64,000 bases of DNA from Ceratorhiza oryzae-sativae (taxonomy: Eukaryota; Basidiomycota; Agaricomycetes; Cantharellales; Ceratobasidiaceae). Below, one piece after another: positions 46,302-58,165 of this stretch (positions are counted from its first letter, which is position 1; each line of letters starts with the position of its first letter). Under the pieces are notes generated by a model, which searched no databases, was not told the DNA's origin, and saw only the letters and a program-made list of their open reading frames with translations. Position numbers and translations under genes: made by a program. The stretch lies in NCBI GenBank assembly GCA_030998015.1, contig JARWMV010000236.1, forward strand, positions 1,612,001 to 1,676,000, read 5' to 3'.

Positions 46302-48074
46302 ATGAGGTTATGCGGTGTACCAAGTAGGATGGTCATATGGCCTATTCTAACGTGGGTACTTGCTCGAGCGAAATTGGATGACCCAAGCGCAGGTGGACGC
46401 TACCAGGATCGGGACACAATGCAAACGTCCATATCTCTCCGGCAGATACCAATTGTTGTCGCTCCTCCAACTCTGCCGAAACCTGGAGTTTATACGTCCC
46501 TGACTAGCCAACCCAGTTCTAGCCTCAATTACTGGTGGCCGTATGGATCCAATGGTGTCAACCCGACAATTACACCTACCCCAAGTTCTGTCTCCTACGC
46601 GACATCAACCGTGGATACTGCGTATAATTTAACCTCTGAGACGACAAGCACAGAGCGTACGACTACGTCGGCTTCATCTTCTCCGGCTGAAAGCGCTTCG
46701 ACTACAACGCCTGCCATATCTCTCAACACTTCAATCCCACCCCCAAGTTCAGGTCCTCAGGGATTTCGAGTGATTTCGCTTTTGCCGTTGTTCGTCATCC
46801 TTGGAGTGATAGCGCTAGCAACTCTTATTGGCTGGACTTATGGTAGATGTGCTCGCTGGTGTGAACGTCGCAAGGAACCTACTTCTGGGGGTCCGGATAT
46901 TGGAAGAGGGCCTTACGAATTTGGATGTTACGATCCTTACACAGCTGGTCCGATGCGCCGCACGGGCATGGGCTGGGTCGATGCGTCACGAATATACGAT
47001 TATAACGTTTCTTCTGTGGGTATTGTTCGGGTGAGACGACATGGCGAGGAACCTGGTACCCCTTCCAAGAATAAGAGCCGCTCGTATGGTCCTGGATGGT
47101 TTCGGCATACATTTTCGAAGAAGATGGCAGCCAAGCTCACCTTGCCGAGTACTGAAAATGGATCAAGTTGTCCTTCTGTGCAAGACTATGGCTGGTTAGG
47201 CTCTGCTTCACCAGCGGCTTATACCCAACTAACTTCGCATCAAACTGGTTTTTCACTTCCTCCTTTTGGATCTCCGAGGACCCTCCGTATAGTCAACGAC
47301 TTGCCCGCGAACCTGGATATGAGAGGACAATCGCCGCTAACCAGCTCACAGCCAACTCCTTCAGTTTCAGCCTCCCGCCACGGGTCACTCCGACGGAAAA
47401 TTCTCAGTGCGGTCCAGACCGAAGACAAGGAGGAATTAGTGGCTGCACCCATAGTGTCAGGCACACCCCCAAGGCCGAAGAATGTTGACAACCCGGAGAC
47501 GAATTGGACCGACCATATGGACGCGCCCCTGCAGAGAGCGCCTGCTCGACGTTTCAAATCGAGTAACGGCCCAACTTACTCTCGAGTTCCGGCTGGACCC
47601 CCAGACCCACCGCGACACCGCGACCGAATGCATCGTCTACGGGTGGCTGCAGAAACCAGAACCGCGGATTCGGAGAATGTCACATCCCCGCCAACGGCCA
47701 AGGGCGACCATTCACTGCTTCCCGGGTCTTCGGCCGTGTTGTCTCCACCGCTCCGTGCTCGTCTCTTCTTTGACGGCACCTTCTCGAAGGGGGATGGCCC
47801 TGAACGAGCGCGATGCCCCTCGCTCGAGAGGATCGTGTCTTCGCCAAACGATGGGGATCCTTTCAACCCCTGTACTACACCTGCGCGATGTGTAACACGA
47901 AGCGGGGAAACGCCTAGCGAAGCCCCCAAATCCAGCCCAACTACGCCATTGAGCCCCGAGCTACGGGGCACTGCTATGACAAGATTTGAGGAAATCGTCA
48001 AGACGAGCTGGAGTACGCGGAACCTTGCTGGAATTCCTCAAAGTCCAACGATGTTTGGTGCGCTTAGCCCTTGA
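46302..48074 (+). CDS. Single-pass membrane protein with Ser/Thr-rich ectodomain and long cytosolic tail
   Basis: One uninterrupted exon of 590 codons, unusual in this intron-rich window. The N-terminus MRLCGVPSRMVIWPILTWVL ARAKLDD looks like a signal peptide. Residues about 60-145 are a Ser/Thr/Pro-rich stalk suited to O-mannosylation. One strong membrane helix, VISLLPLFVILGVIALATLI, is followed by GWTYGRCARWCERRK with juxtamembrane Cys and basic residues. The cytosolic part of about 410 residues is disordered apart from YEFGCYDPYTAGPMRRTGMG and WVDASRIYDYNVSSVGIVRV, which look conserved. The architecture recalls fungal wall-stress sensors (WSC/Mid2), but no WSC cysteine domain is present. 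No family assigned. Confidence 0.75.
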   Translation: MRLCGVPSRMVIWPILTWVLARAKLDDPSAGGRYQDRDTMQTSISLRQIPIVVAPPTLPKPGVYTSLTSQPSSSLNYWWPYGSNGVNPTITPTPSSVSYATSTVDTAYNLTSETTSTERTTTSASSSPAESASTTTPAISLNTSIPPPSSGPQGFRVISLLPLFVILGVIALATLIGWTYGRCARWCERRKEPTSGGPDIGRGPYEFGCYDPYTAGPMRRTGMGWVDASRIYDYNVSSVGIVRVRRHGEEPGTPSKNKSRSYGPGWFRHTFSKKMAAKLTLPSTENGSSCPSVQDYGWLGSASPAAYTQLTSHQTGFSLPPFGSPRTLRIVNDLPANLDMRGQSPLTSSQPTPSVSASRHGSLRRKILSAVQTEDKEELVAAPIVSGTPPRPKNVDNPETNWTDHMDAPLQRAPARRFKSSNGPTYSRVPAGPPDPPRHRDRMHRLRVAAETRTADSENVTSPPTAKGDHSLLPGSSAVLSPPLRARLFFDGTFSKGDGPERARCPSLERIVSSPNDGDPFNPCTTPARCVTRSGETPSEAPKSSPTTPLSPELRGTAMTRFEEIVKTSWSTRNLAGIPQSPTMFGALSP

Positions 48075-48397
48075 ATGATAAAACGGCGGATACGACTCTG
48101 GAGCAAAGGACGTATCACCAACGCCGCAGTCGGCAGACGCTGAGATGTCGTCTAAATGCAGGACAGCTTGCATTTTCCCGGCGAGGGTCTAACCTTAACT
48201 TAGTTGTTACGCGTTTGTGCTATTGACCATTTTCTCTTGTTTGTTCTGTTGATTATGGAGAGTGGATTGGCAGAATAACTAATGAAAGGTACAAAAGACT
48301 TCTGACAAACAAACCCAAAGAAAATCAGCGCGAATCCATTACAAGCTAGGCAAACGTTAGATACGGTAACACAAACGGCGGAACAGTACCCAAACAT
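48075..48397. other. Convergent intergenic stretch
   Basis: 3' regions of the membrane protein and the aspartic protease. No gene seen. Confidence 0.4.
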
Positions 48398-50212
48398 TCA
48401 AGGGACAACAGAGTTTCGTGCTGATGGAACTTGTTGGTACGCTGGGCCGGGAGGCCTAAGGTTACCAAGGTCAAAGGGGAAAGCGCTGGATTCGGATGAT
48501 GGCCCAGAAGATGTAGAGCGTCTGCGCTTGAAAAACACAAAGTAGATCAATATGCCAACGCCCACGAGAAGCAATAACGTGTTGACAGCAAGCAAGCCCA
48601 GCATGACCTCAGCAAAACGACCGAGATGATCGAGTTTGTCCTCCCCGACGGAAACGATCGAAGAGCGAGACGAAAAGGATGATGTAGACGATTGGGCGTT
48701 GGATATCTGGTTGTCCTGGTTCGCTGAACCGCCTCGGATTTTGTGGAACTCTGCGGAAGCCGCGGTTGCATCGGTTACAGAGAGAAGTTTGACGTATGGG
48801 TCGCCCATCTTGTCCGTTTGACCATTCTCCCAATCACCAAGGTCAAACATGGCATAGACATTTCGCAAGAATACGTCACCGAGGATTATGTCGAATTGAC
48901 CTGCTCCGACGGAGAAAGACCGAGGGATAAATGTTCCATAGCAAGTACTATTGTCGGGCGTGTTGAGTGATGGCGAAGTGACGTCTAACGGGTGCATTGG
49001 AAACCGGCGACCCCCTATGCTAAGGCCAATGTTGACCTCTTGATTGCAAGGCACAACCCACTGGCCCAGGACAGAGGAATAAGTAGCCCCAGAAATACCA
49101 GAATACAAGTTTTCGCAAAACTCTTGTGACGCATACGCATACGCGGTACCGCTACACACCAAGGCCTAAGTTATTTGTATCCCACTCCTAGCAAGTACTG
49201 ACCTGTCAATCAAGCCAACTGCTGCTCCTGCTGGCACATTTGGCACCGAGCTCGTCAAAGAGTGCAACACAGCTCCAGTCGTGTCATAGCCATCAATGAG
49301 AACTGTCCAACGGTCGGAGTTGCCTGGGGGCCAGGTGGGGATTTTATCTGTCGTAGTGATAGCAGCCTCGTACTCTGGCTCCAGTTCACCGATCGTGAAT
49401 GACCCATCGCTAGACAGCGAAGATGCATCCCCGGATCTCTGAAGCAGAAAGGCTATGTAATTGGGTGTTGTAGGGCTTTGAGCGAAAATGTTGTATAAAA
49501 GACTCTTCCCCCAAGAATTTCCCGAGCTACTGACGAGGTGGTCTATGGTTGAAAGAGAGTTTACACCGAGCCCAATCAGTCCATCCACACCTAAATCCAA
49601 GATTTGGTTCTGGGAAGATGTTGCCATCATAAATGCCTGAGACGAAACATTGTAGCTTCCCAAGAAGGATTAGCCGAGGCGAAAAGGCACTTCAGTTATC
49701 GATGCATCTTACCCTGCAAATGATACATTGGCTCTCGCAATCGGCCCGGCCGCCCAACCTATTCCGTAGGTGATATTTGCTGTGACGCTCTATTGCTGAA
49801 GCGTCAGTAAACCGGGCTTTCCTTTCCTAACAACTACGCACGGAAACGTCAGCCTGCGCGAGGCTGTCGGTACGAATCCACATATCACTGCTCCCGGTAT
49901 CAATTTGTGCCGAGTATTCTAAGTTTGAGGTTAATCCCCAGTCGAATATATAGACATTTAAAGTACCTTTGCCAGCTATCGTCACAAAAGCGGTGTATAC
50001 GATATCATGTACGTCGACAAGTCGCTGTTGTTGCTCTGAGTAACGGCGGCGTTGGTGATACCAGACAAACTAGAAGACGTTCCAGGCCGGGCGAAAGACA
50101 GCGAGGTGCCACGTCTATGGATATCCCTCGCAGCTATCCTGGAAGTCGGGAGACGCAGGCCATGAACAGCCGACGTGCCAGACAACAAGGCTGTGAATCC
50201 CAGAAAAAACAT
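48398..50212 (-). CDS. Pepsin-like aspartic protease with C-terminal membrane anchor
   Basis: Secretory-pathway A1-family protease, probably surface- or vacuole-anchored. Signal peptide MFFLGFTALLSGTSAVHGLR, then a basic propeptide (RIAARDIHRRG). First catalytic motif: YSAQIDTGSSDMWIRTDS. Next come LDLGVDGLIGLGVNSLS (flap and following part) and GSFTIGELEPEYEAAI. The second catalytic motif is VGLIDSGTAYAYASQEF, created by splicing within the Ser codon. Then FDIILGDVFLRNVYAMFDLG, a Ser-rich stalk, the membrane helix AEVMLGLLAVNTLLLLVGVG, and a cytosolic tail starting FFKRRRSTSSG. Both catalytic Asp residues are present. Near 50006 the frame slips: LSTYM is followed by DIVYTAFVTIAGK in another frame, and one missing G would repair it. 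The true membrane anchor and tail set it apart from GPI-anchored yapsins. Confidence 0.85.
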
Positions 50213-50493
50213 GTTTTTTCGACGCGATTGCTCAAAGAATGTGCGTGAAAGAGTGGTGGCGAGTTCGGGGATCCCAGTGTCGCGGTCTGAACGAGCGACG
50301 CAGTTTGGGGCGGGTTTGCGCGTCGGTCCTGGGCGGTGGTAGCGACAGTGTTTGACTTCTCCGCGCTGCGCCGGATCGGGACGGCGTGCCGATCATCTTA
50401 CGTAATAGGACGACATCATACAGATATAGACATCGGAAGGACTGTAGCAGTAATACAAGCACGAGACAACGCCGCATGAGGGCATGTGTAAAA

Positions 50494-52305
50494 TCAGTCG
50501 CTATCCCAGTCCTGACGCACTTCATTGGGCAGCTCCACTCGCATCTGGCTAATCCGCCGATACATGATCATCGCTTCACGATTCCGCAGATCTTCGTGTT
50601 CACCCACGATAGCCTCCACAAGCTCAACGAGCTTATTTTGGAAAACCGCCCGCCGCTGCTCCCTCGCATCTAGCTTATCAAATGGCCGGGGGCGATCACT
50701 CGGCTTGGTCCAGAGGCGCGACATAAACTGGCGACGCTGAATCCTTTACGGAGCTGCTTTTTGTAGCGCTGTTTGTCGGTATCCTGGGATATGTATGCCG
50801 CTTTAAGTATGAAGTATACAGCCTCGGCACTGGGAACGGCCCAATCTTTCGTTTCGTCAAAGTCGTAGCGCGTCGAAGCTAGGCGGTCCAGCAGTGAATC
50901 GGTAATAGCCCAATCCTTCGCATTTGCACATGCTCGGAACGCCAAGCTCCATGAATTACTTGTCGGTTTAACTCCGAGACCATTAGGAATAGCTGCTTCT
51001 CGAAGCATCCAGTCTATAGTTTCCTGGGCTTGGCGAGCGTCGGCCGAGGACGCATAATGAGCGAGTAGACGATCCATAGAAAAAGTAGTGACTGCCTGTC
51101 TTCTCCGTGGATCCTTAGAATGGATGACCGAGTCTAAAAAGTGCCTGATAAGATCGGGCCGTCCACTCGAAGCACAGACCGCTAATGCAGCGTCCAGGGC
51201 TCGGTGATCAAGCGGCACCTGAGAGCGGTGTTGATGACCTGAAGCGGGGTCCGGAAGCTGCAAACCCAAGTAGTCCCTGATTATAGAATAGGCAAGTTGG
51301 TGCTCTGTTTCGCCCCCGTGTTGAAGTGCCCGCAAAGCAGCGGTCACAAGATGTGAGTCAATGGGAAAGGGCTGCCTTTCTGTGGCCCGGAGAACCTGAC
51401 GCCACAACAAAGTCGCGGCACCAGCAGCTCGAGATCCCCGCCCGTCCACGGGAGGGGCGCCTTCCGCTTTGGCACGCTTTCCCAGAGCGAGGAACATAGA
51501 AGTGAAAACGTGCTCATTTGGAGCAAGAGGGCCATGCTCGTCGAGATCGTAGAAAACGTCCCAGATCTTCTGTATGCCCCTGCATTGGTAAGGACGTCGG
51601 CGTATGCCGCGGCCGGATGCAAGACATTGGCATGTTTATCATTACTTGCGGCGTTGGAAGAGACTAAATGCGACAAATCCTTGTAAATCTTTTCAGCACG
51701 TTCGAGCTGGAGCGGGGTAAGGTTAACGCTATCTGCTTGAGCATAACCCTTCAGGAATGTGAGATAGGTGGAGACCGTAGGTTTGACGGCCCTTTTCTTC
51801 ATCTGCTCGTATTCCCATCTTGTTCATTTTCATACGTCCTATAATTCAAACCAGTTGTACTCACCGCGAGAAATTGGCTATAAGCGAGGTTGTACCGCTT
51901 TGCATCAAGTGCAGACTGGATGATAATATTCCACGCCACAGGTCCTTGTACCGCAGTTGGCACGTTGGCGCAGTATACAATAGCCTCATCAAGTTGACCA
52001 GTTGTGCAGAGCTCTTTGACGCGTATAGCCACATGGTTTTCTCGCAAAGACCCGGATCGGGTACGTTCTGCATTCCCAGATATCGAAGAATTGCGCAGAG
52101 CTTTCGGAGGATATTTTGGGGCCGCTTTTTGTGTAATGAAGGAACTCTCCACTCGGGTACTCGAACCAACAGAGGCTACTCTGTCGGGCAACCGTCGATG
52201 CGGGGTGGGCTGAGTATAGGCGTCGGATTTACTGTGATGTACAGCATTAGCATAACGTTGCAGCCGAGCGACTTTTTGCGCAGAAGCTATCACTCGAGTC
52301 CCCAT
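50494..52305 (-). CDS. Mitochondrial pentatricopeptide-repeat protein, two apparent frame breaks
   Basis: PPR proteins bind mitochondrial RNA. The first ATG in frame is 52305 (MGTRVIASAQKVARLQRYAN), a basic leader suited to mitochondrial import; the longer frame starts on TTG. Helical repeats include VKELCTTGQLDEAIVYCANV, VAWNIIIQSALDAKRYNLAY, KKRAVKPTVSTYLTFLKGYA, QKIWDVFYDLDEHGPLAPNE, SWSLAFRACANAKDWAITDS and AVYFILKAAYISQDTDKQRY. The C-terminal part has RPRPFDKLDAREQRRAVFQN and ends RVELPNEVRQDWDSD. The frame shifts by one base at the C4 run 51577-51580 and again near 50741; adding one base at each place joins the three segments into a continuous protein. The exact family member cannot be named. 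Confidence 0.75.
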
Positions 52306-53665
52306 CAAGCTGATCCGCAGATACACCAAAGACAAAACTGGAGGCGATCACCCGAAATGAGGTGGAAGTAAAACGCGAGTGATCCCACGTGATGACCTCC
52401 GTAAAATTCAAACCCGATAAGCGCCAATGAGACTTTTTGGCTCGCTCGTCTCTGGATCAACGGATTGGATCACAACAATATAAATATTCATTCACCCAGC
52501 ACCATTTCAACGATTTATATTTAATGTAATTGAGATAGCATCCACATACAAGCATTTAAGTGAGGTATTCCTCAAGTTTGGGGGTTGTCCGCCAAGAGGT
52601 ACCCGATTGTCAGCTTTACACAACTTTTGAACTGCTGCGAATCGGGGCGCCGAGTACATCTCGAAAGCTATTTCTTAGCTTACACTGGCTAAATATACTT
52701 ATTCCCACTTCTCGAAAAGGTTTGGGAACAGCGGGGCGTCTGTGAGGACTCTGAAGAGTGAGTGAGGTTCACCAAAAAAGCTCATTTGACTGAGGGGAAC
52801 GAGTAATACGAAACGGACTAAGCAGCGACGGTGAGTAATACTTCGCTCCTTCGTTTCAGACTGCCCACAGCACGGCTCCCGGTGAGAGCGACAGGCGAAG
52901 TGCGTAAAAGATAAATTCGTAACATTGAATGGCGATTGACGCTGTACTCGTACAGGGTGGAATGTAAATCCTTGGCTATTTCGTCCCCAAAGGAACAGTA
53001 ATCACGACTCAGGCACTTAGCATTTGTCGGCAGCGGCCCGATCTATTCTCGGACGCTGACACATTGTGAGCGTATTTGGCGTCGAACTTTAACGGTTATT
53101 AGATCACTCGCTTCTGACCTAGTAGTCCAAAACGTTGGCTCGAAAGTGAATACCTCAATGAACGGCCTGGTCCCATTCAGAGTGGGTACACGTCACTGCT
53201 CGGGCGGAAAGTAAGTGGCACATGTCACCGTACCCTTCCGACGTAACTCTGGCGGTCAACCATAGCCTCGCTTTTAATCAGATGCGACTTATTATTGGAG
53301 GGTTGATTAGGAACTTTAAAATAACAACTGCTCCTGAAACAACCCCTAAGTCTATGGCTCCTTTCGAGGCCAACAGATTCCGGTCTTGTTACAATCAGTG
53401 CTATTTGATATCCACTTCATGCAACAAAGCCTGAGTCGTTTGAACAAGCTACAGGGGGAAATCAAGTTGTATTTGTATTGGCGTGAATGACATTCGAATT
53501 TCCTCTTCGAAAAACTTCGATCGACGACAAGCGGTTCTCGAACACGGATCAAAGTGTCAATCAATCAAAAGTTCAGCAATCACATCGATTTTGCTGTTGA
53601 TTGCGCCAAATCACGTCCAAGTCCAAGTCAAGCAGACCAACATATATTACAATTTTTGGTGATAT
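52306..53665. other. Gene-free 1.4 kb between PPR gene and OST1
   Basis: CACGTG at 52386-52391, 81 bp before the PPR start. The rest holds only short frames without family signal, and no tRNA or transposon remnant is visible. Confidence 0.45.
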
Positions 53666-55380
53666 CTACTTGTGCAGAGTGAGATCAAATCTACGCACTC
53701 CCAGTGCAAATGTGAATAGTGCCAGAGCAGCAGAAGTAACTGCTATCGGCTTTTTGAAGTGAGAAGCCATGGAAAGCTTGTAGGTCACCTGTAGATTCAA
53801 ATGTTCATAAGATTCTCTCAAACACGGGTACATGACGCTAGCCATAAGGGACTCACGTAGACAGTCCCTGCGTGCTTCTCGCTAACACCATTCTTCTTGA
53901 GAATGATGGCTGAGCGCCCAGTAGTGTCCAAGTAGGTCACATGACGGGAGCGCTCAATAACATCCGGTGCAAATGGTGGGTGAACCGAGACGTCCGTTGC
54001 TCCTTCGGGAAGGATAATTTTCAATGTCGTTTCATCAAAAGCGGCGCCAGGAACATTGGTGAGGTATGGAATAGCAACGACGTATTCGCCGGTGGAGGAG
54101 TCATACTTGGCGACATCTTCAAGGGGAGAGTCGTAACCAAGTGTAAATGTGTAGTTCCACCCTCCAAGGAGAGGATACCGTGGTCGAAGTTCCAAGATGC
54201 TAGATCGTGACTTTGCAGGCGCAATGAGAGCCGAAGACACCTGGGCAGGGCGGAAATGAGATGTGGAAACGTTGCCAACCAGGTCGATAAAGTATGGGTC
54301 GCGTGAGCCCGCTGGCAGCTGAAGAACAAGATCCCTCATGACATGGGGGGATTTTCGTTTGTAAAACAACTGAGATTGGTGCTCCAGCCGTGAGAAATGT
54401 CCTTTGAGGCTGAAGAGTGTATTGTAAGCGCGTGTAAGCATGGGCTCTAAGCATTATACGTACGCAGGCCCGTCGTTGCGCAGGATGAGCTCATCATGAA
54501 TGTTCAAGTTGGCACCCCAATGGCTGATCTCGGCGGAGCGTTTCAGAGAAGCAACGGTAAGAACAGGTTGGTCATAGTCGTAATGAATTGAGAGCGTGCG
54601 CTGCTTGCTCTCTTGGAACCGGGTGTTCATGGATTCGGGAATTTTGTGGAAAGGACCATATGTCAGCGTTGCGCCGGACTTGCTCACTGGAGTAGCGTCT
54701 TTTTCAACGTAATCTGAAAGGTTGTCCTGTGTGTACGAGCGGATCATTGGTGTAGGGGCGCTATGACGAGCATGAAGGCACTAGCGACGACGAGCGAAGA
54801 GAAGGGGGCCTACCGAATCTTGGTTCTCTGTACAGCACACCTATATGGACTGATTATGTACAGGGGCGTCTGGTATTGGAGCGATTGCGGATCGACCTGT
54901 GATGCGCTCGCTGGCAATGGGATGGAAGCGTGCGACTGAACAGTAGAGAAGACGATGTTCGCAGTCTGGTTGACTTTGAGGGCTTTGGGAAGGGTGATCG
55001 AGTACAAAAACGCGTGGCTAAGGAGATGGACACGTCGCGTTCATTACTGCTGAGCAATTTCACGGCGATAATACGCACTTTCTTGGATTGAAGCCATGTC
55101 GTTCCACCTCGAGAACAGCGTTCTGGCCCTTGAGTTTAGCTTCTAGCCAAGTAGTAGAATTTTCTTCTTCCTCGCTGAGGCTGACATAGAATAGTTTTGC
55201 ATCCTTCTCGAGAGCACGGGCAGTGTATGTGGTGGTAACGTGCGTGAGTGAGCCTCCGAGTTCGATCATGCGCGCGACCGCATCGTTCTCGAACGTAGCA
55301 GGAGCGATTCCAGCGGCCGAGACAACGAGCACATTGAGCCCACAAGCGAAAGTATACCACAGTGCCCGCGGTGAATACAT
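53666..55380 (-). CDS. OST1: Oligosaccharyltransferase subunit OST1 (ribophorin I)
   Basis: ER membrane subunit of the N-glycosylation complex. I choose the ATG at 55380 (MYSPRALWYTFACGLNVLVV), which gives a signal peptide; the longer frame begins on GTG. Domains in order: FENDAVARMIELGGSLTHVT, TTYTARALEKDAKLFYVSLS, YSITLPKALKVNQTANIVFS, SGATLTYGPFHKIPES, AEISHWGANLNIHDELILRN (a conserved ribophorin block), LVLQLPAGSRDPYFIDLVGN, RYPLLGGWNYTFTLGYDSPL and TTLKIILPEGATDVSVHPPF. A C-terminal membrane helix, PIAVTSAALALFTFALGV, precedes the short tail RRFDLTLHK. About five introns. Confidence 0.93.
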
Positions 55381-55739
55381 GGTCGTTTTTGGTATGCCTG
55401 CGCAGCGAGCCACGTCGGAAGTATCGTAAGCGCCAGCCCGAGGATTGGGCGCTTAACTACGCCTAATTTAGGATCGCCATTGGTCACACAGCCTGGTTTG
55501 AATTTCGTCCATACTGCCTGGTCTCATGGGCAACTCCTATGCGAGCCGTCTCCCACTATATCAGTTAAATAAATGGAGCACTTGAGCTCCACACTGCGCC
55601 AGCTGTTTGTATGCGTTGTTATCTTTGACGATCAACCAAGGCTGTGACCCTCGGGCAGGACGGCACCCTCAGGATTGATCTATAAAATGCAGCAAGGTCC
55701 ACAGGATAGGCTCAATATCCCTCCACTGGATACCCCGCT
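55381..55739. other. Divergent intergenic region OST1 / first P450
   Basis: Promoters of two diverging genes; CTATAAAAT at 55680 is a possible TATA box for the P450. No gene seen. Confidence 0.4.
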
Positions 55740-57841
55740 ATGATCCGGACCTGGGATCTCATAGCGATTGCTGCCGCAGCCTGGGTCGTTTATATCTGGT
55801 TCAAGTATCAAAGAGCGCTGGCGCGAGTCCATTACCTCCCTGGAACTCGCCTCTTGTTCAATCCATACTCGTAAGCGATACTGTTTCTGAAAGTAAGAAT
55901 TTAATCAATTCAGCACCTCAGCCCAATCGGATTTATGATGCCGCGAGTGGGCTGGCTTACTACAGGATCGCAGTATTCTTGGACTTTCAAACGTTCACGT
56001 AAGCCTTCCCATCATCGCGTTGGCTATGTATCTGAGATCCTTTTCGTAAGTTTTTGATGGATGCAAGTGGCAGATACACACGATGGCTGGGATTCTTAGC
56101 GGAACTCCCGGTTATATCGTCTCCAACGTCAACACCATTAAGGTAGGTATTATTTAACAAAAATAAGATAATACTCAACATTTCAGCAGCAAGTCTTCTC
56201 CCCTCGGGCGCCTTTTATCAAACTCGAAAAAGACTACAAGGCACTGCTCGCCTTTGGGCCAAACCTGGTTGGAACCGAAGGCGAGCGATGGAAGCGCATG
56301 AGACGTATTTGCGCTCCTGCTTTCTCAGATGTTAGCACAATTATGCTGCAGGTTCTGCCGACTAATCTGGCTTTAAACTATAGCGCAATAACGGATATGT
56401 CTGGGTCACAACCACTGAGTTGGCCGATGAGATGATGGAACTCTGGGACGGACCAACCAAGGTAGATGATATTTGTGTGGATATGACAGTCCCGGTTCGT
56501 AATTGTACATCGTAACCAACTTCTACTAACATCTTGGCCATAGCTATCTCTATGTGTTATTGCCAAGGCTGGGTTTGGTCAGGAGATCACATGGGCCGAC
56601 GACAGCACCTCCACCAGCGAATCACAACTTGACTTTCAAAAAGGCGCTGAATGTAGTCGCTAAGGACATATATCTACCCGTGGTGCTACCAAACTGGGCT
56701 TGGAGGCTACGCAAACATTGGATGTTTGTCAAAGCGGCATATGACGAAGTTCTAGTGAGCCCTCTATGCAAAATCTTTTTTTTTTTTACACATTACCTAC
56801 CTACCTTTGCTAGGCGTACTTGAACGAAATGATTAACTTGCGCCGTAACCTGAATGAGCCTTCCGCCCAGAATGTTTCAGAGAAGCATGACCTGTTTACT
56901 CAGTTGCTAAACGCCCATGACGAGGGCGACCAGTTAAATACAGAAGAACTTATTGGTAAGTTCGGGCCAGCTTGTTTATTAGATCCTCAACTAACTGTCT
57001 TCGTAGGAAACATCTTTGTCTTTCTCATTGCGGGACACGAAACTACATCGCATACATTGGGCTTCCTTTTTGGGTTGCTAGCTTTATATCCAGAGGAGCA
57101 AGATAAACTTCTTGCCCATATTGAACAAAACCGGCCACCATCACGGGATTTTGTAAGTTGGCTGCTGCCTCTGCCTCCTAGATTCCCACCTGTTCGGGGC
57201 TAGGCGTATGAAGACATTCACAAACTCAAATATGCCATGGCCACGCTATATGAGACCCTACGGCTATATCCTTCGGTTAGTCGAGGCCCGGATTGCGGGA
57301 CACGCCATTGATTTGTCTCCGTAATAGATTATCAACATTCCAAAAATAACATCTCAAGACACACAGCTGAATCTTGGACCTGACAAAACAATTACCGTCC
57401 CTTCAGGCACTCGCGTGGGCATCGATGTAGTTGGTCTTCACTACAGCTCTCAGCACTGGAATAATCCATACGAGTTCTCGCCAGCGAGATTCCTAGACCC
57501 CGAATGGAACCGTGACGCATTTATTCCGTTCTCAGTTGGCCCCCGGGCTTGTATTGGTCGGAGGTGGGCCGTGATAACACACGGTCAAACGATCTACTAA
57601 TCCTTTGGATAGGTTTGCTGAAACAAGTGTTATAGCCCTGCTAGTCCGACTTTTACCTAAATACCGAGTGTCTATCAACGAAGACAAGTTCAAGTCTATC
57701 TCAGGAGAAGCGATAATCGAGCGGCGGGAACGATTCTTGAAAGCAGGATCCATGCTCACCATGTCCCCACAAAGGCTCCCTCTGGTTTTTACTCCCAGAA
57801 AGCCACCCACGTGGGACCCGCTCGATAAGGGGAATTTGTGA
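55740..57841 (+). CDS. Cytochrome P450, tandem copy 1 (one apparent frame break)
   Basis: ER-anchored haem monooxygenase of unknown substrate. N-terminal anchor MIRTWDLIAIAAAAWVVYIW, then LARVHYLPGTRLLFNP. About 10 exons give: PIGFMMPRVGWLTTGSQYSW, AGILSGTPGYIVSN, GERWKRMRRICAPAFSD (helix C WxxxR), LNVVAKDIYLPVVLPNWAWR, the I-helix FLIAGHETTSHT, the ExxR region LYETLRLYPS, the PERF-like region NPYEFSPARFLDPEWNRDAF, and the haem-binding FIPFSVGPRACIGRR with the axial Cys. The end is PTWDPLDKGNL. Near 56600 the frame is off by one: GQEITWAD is followed by TAPPPANHNLTFKKAL in another frame, and the paralogue has one base less there. Otherwise intact. Confidence 0.85.
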
Positions 57842-58165
57842 AGCTGTGATGAGCAGTTGTAAGCCAATGCATATTGCATATTATAAATCAATTCACGTCT
57901 GCATGTCTATTGAACCATCTTCGGGTCCGTGCGTATCACCAGCGTGGATCCGGTGCTTCTCAGCCTGCAATCGATGTAAGAGGGGCAACATGCCTTGATG
58001 TGACAAGGCTCACGAGCGACCTGTTGCCATTGCCCCTCGAGTGTTGCGGTCTCGGTTCGCTTCAAGGTACCCAAAAGTTGACCGGGCCCTCCTGTGCAGA
58101 GGATATAGAAAGAGATCCGACAAGACATGGGCGAACATGCTTGGACTGTCGATACCCTTCCAATT
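57842..58165. other. Spacer between the two P450 genes
   Basis: 3' region of copy 1 and promoter of copy 2. No gene seen. An in-frame ATG at 58127 would extend copy 2 by 13 residues. Confidence 0.4.
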
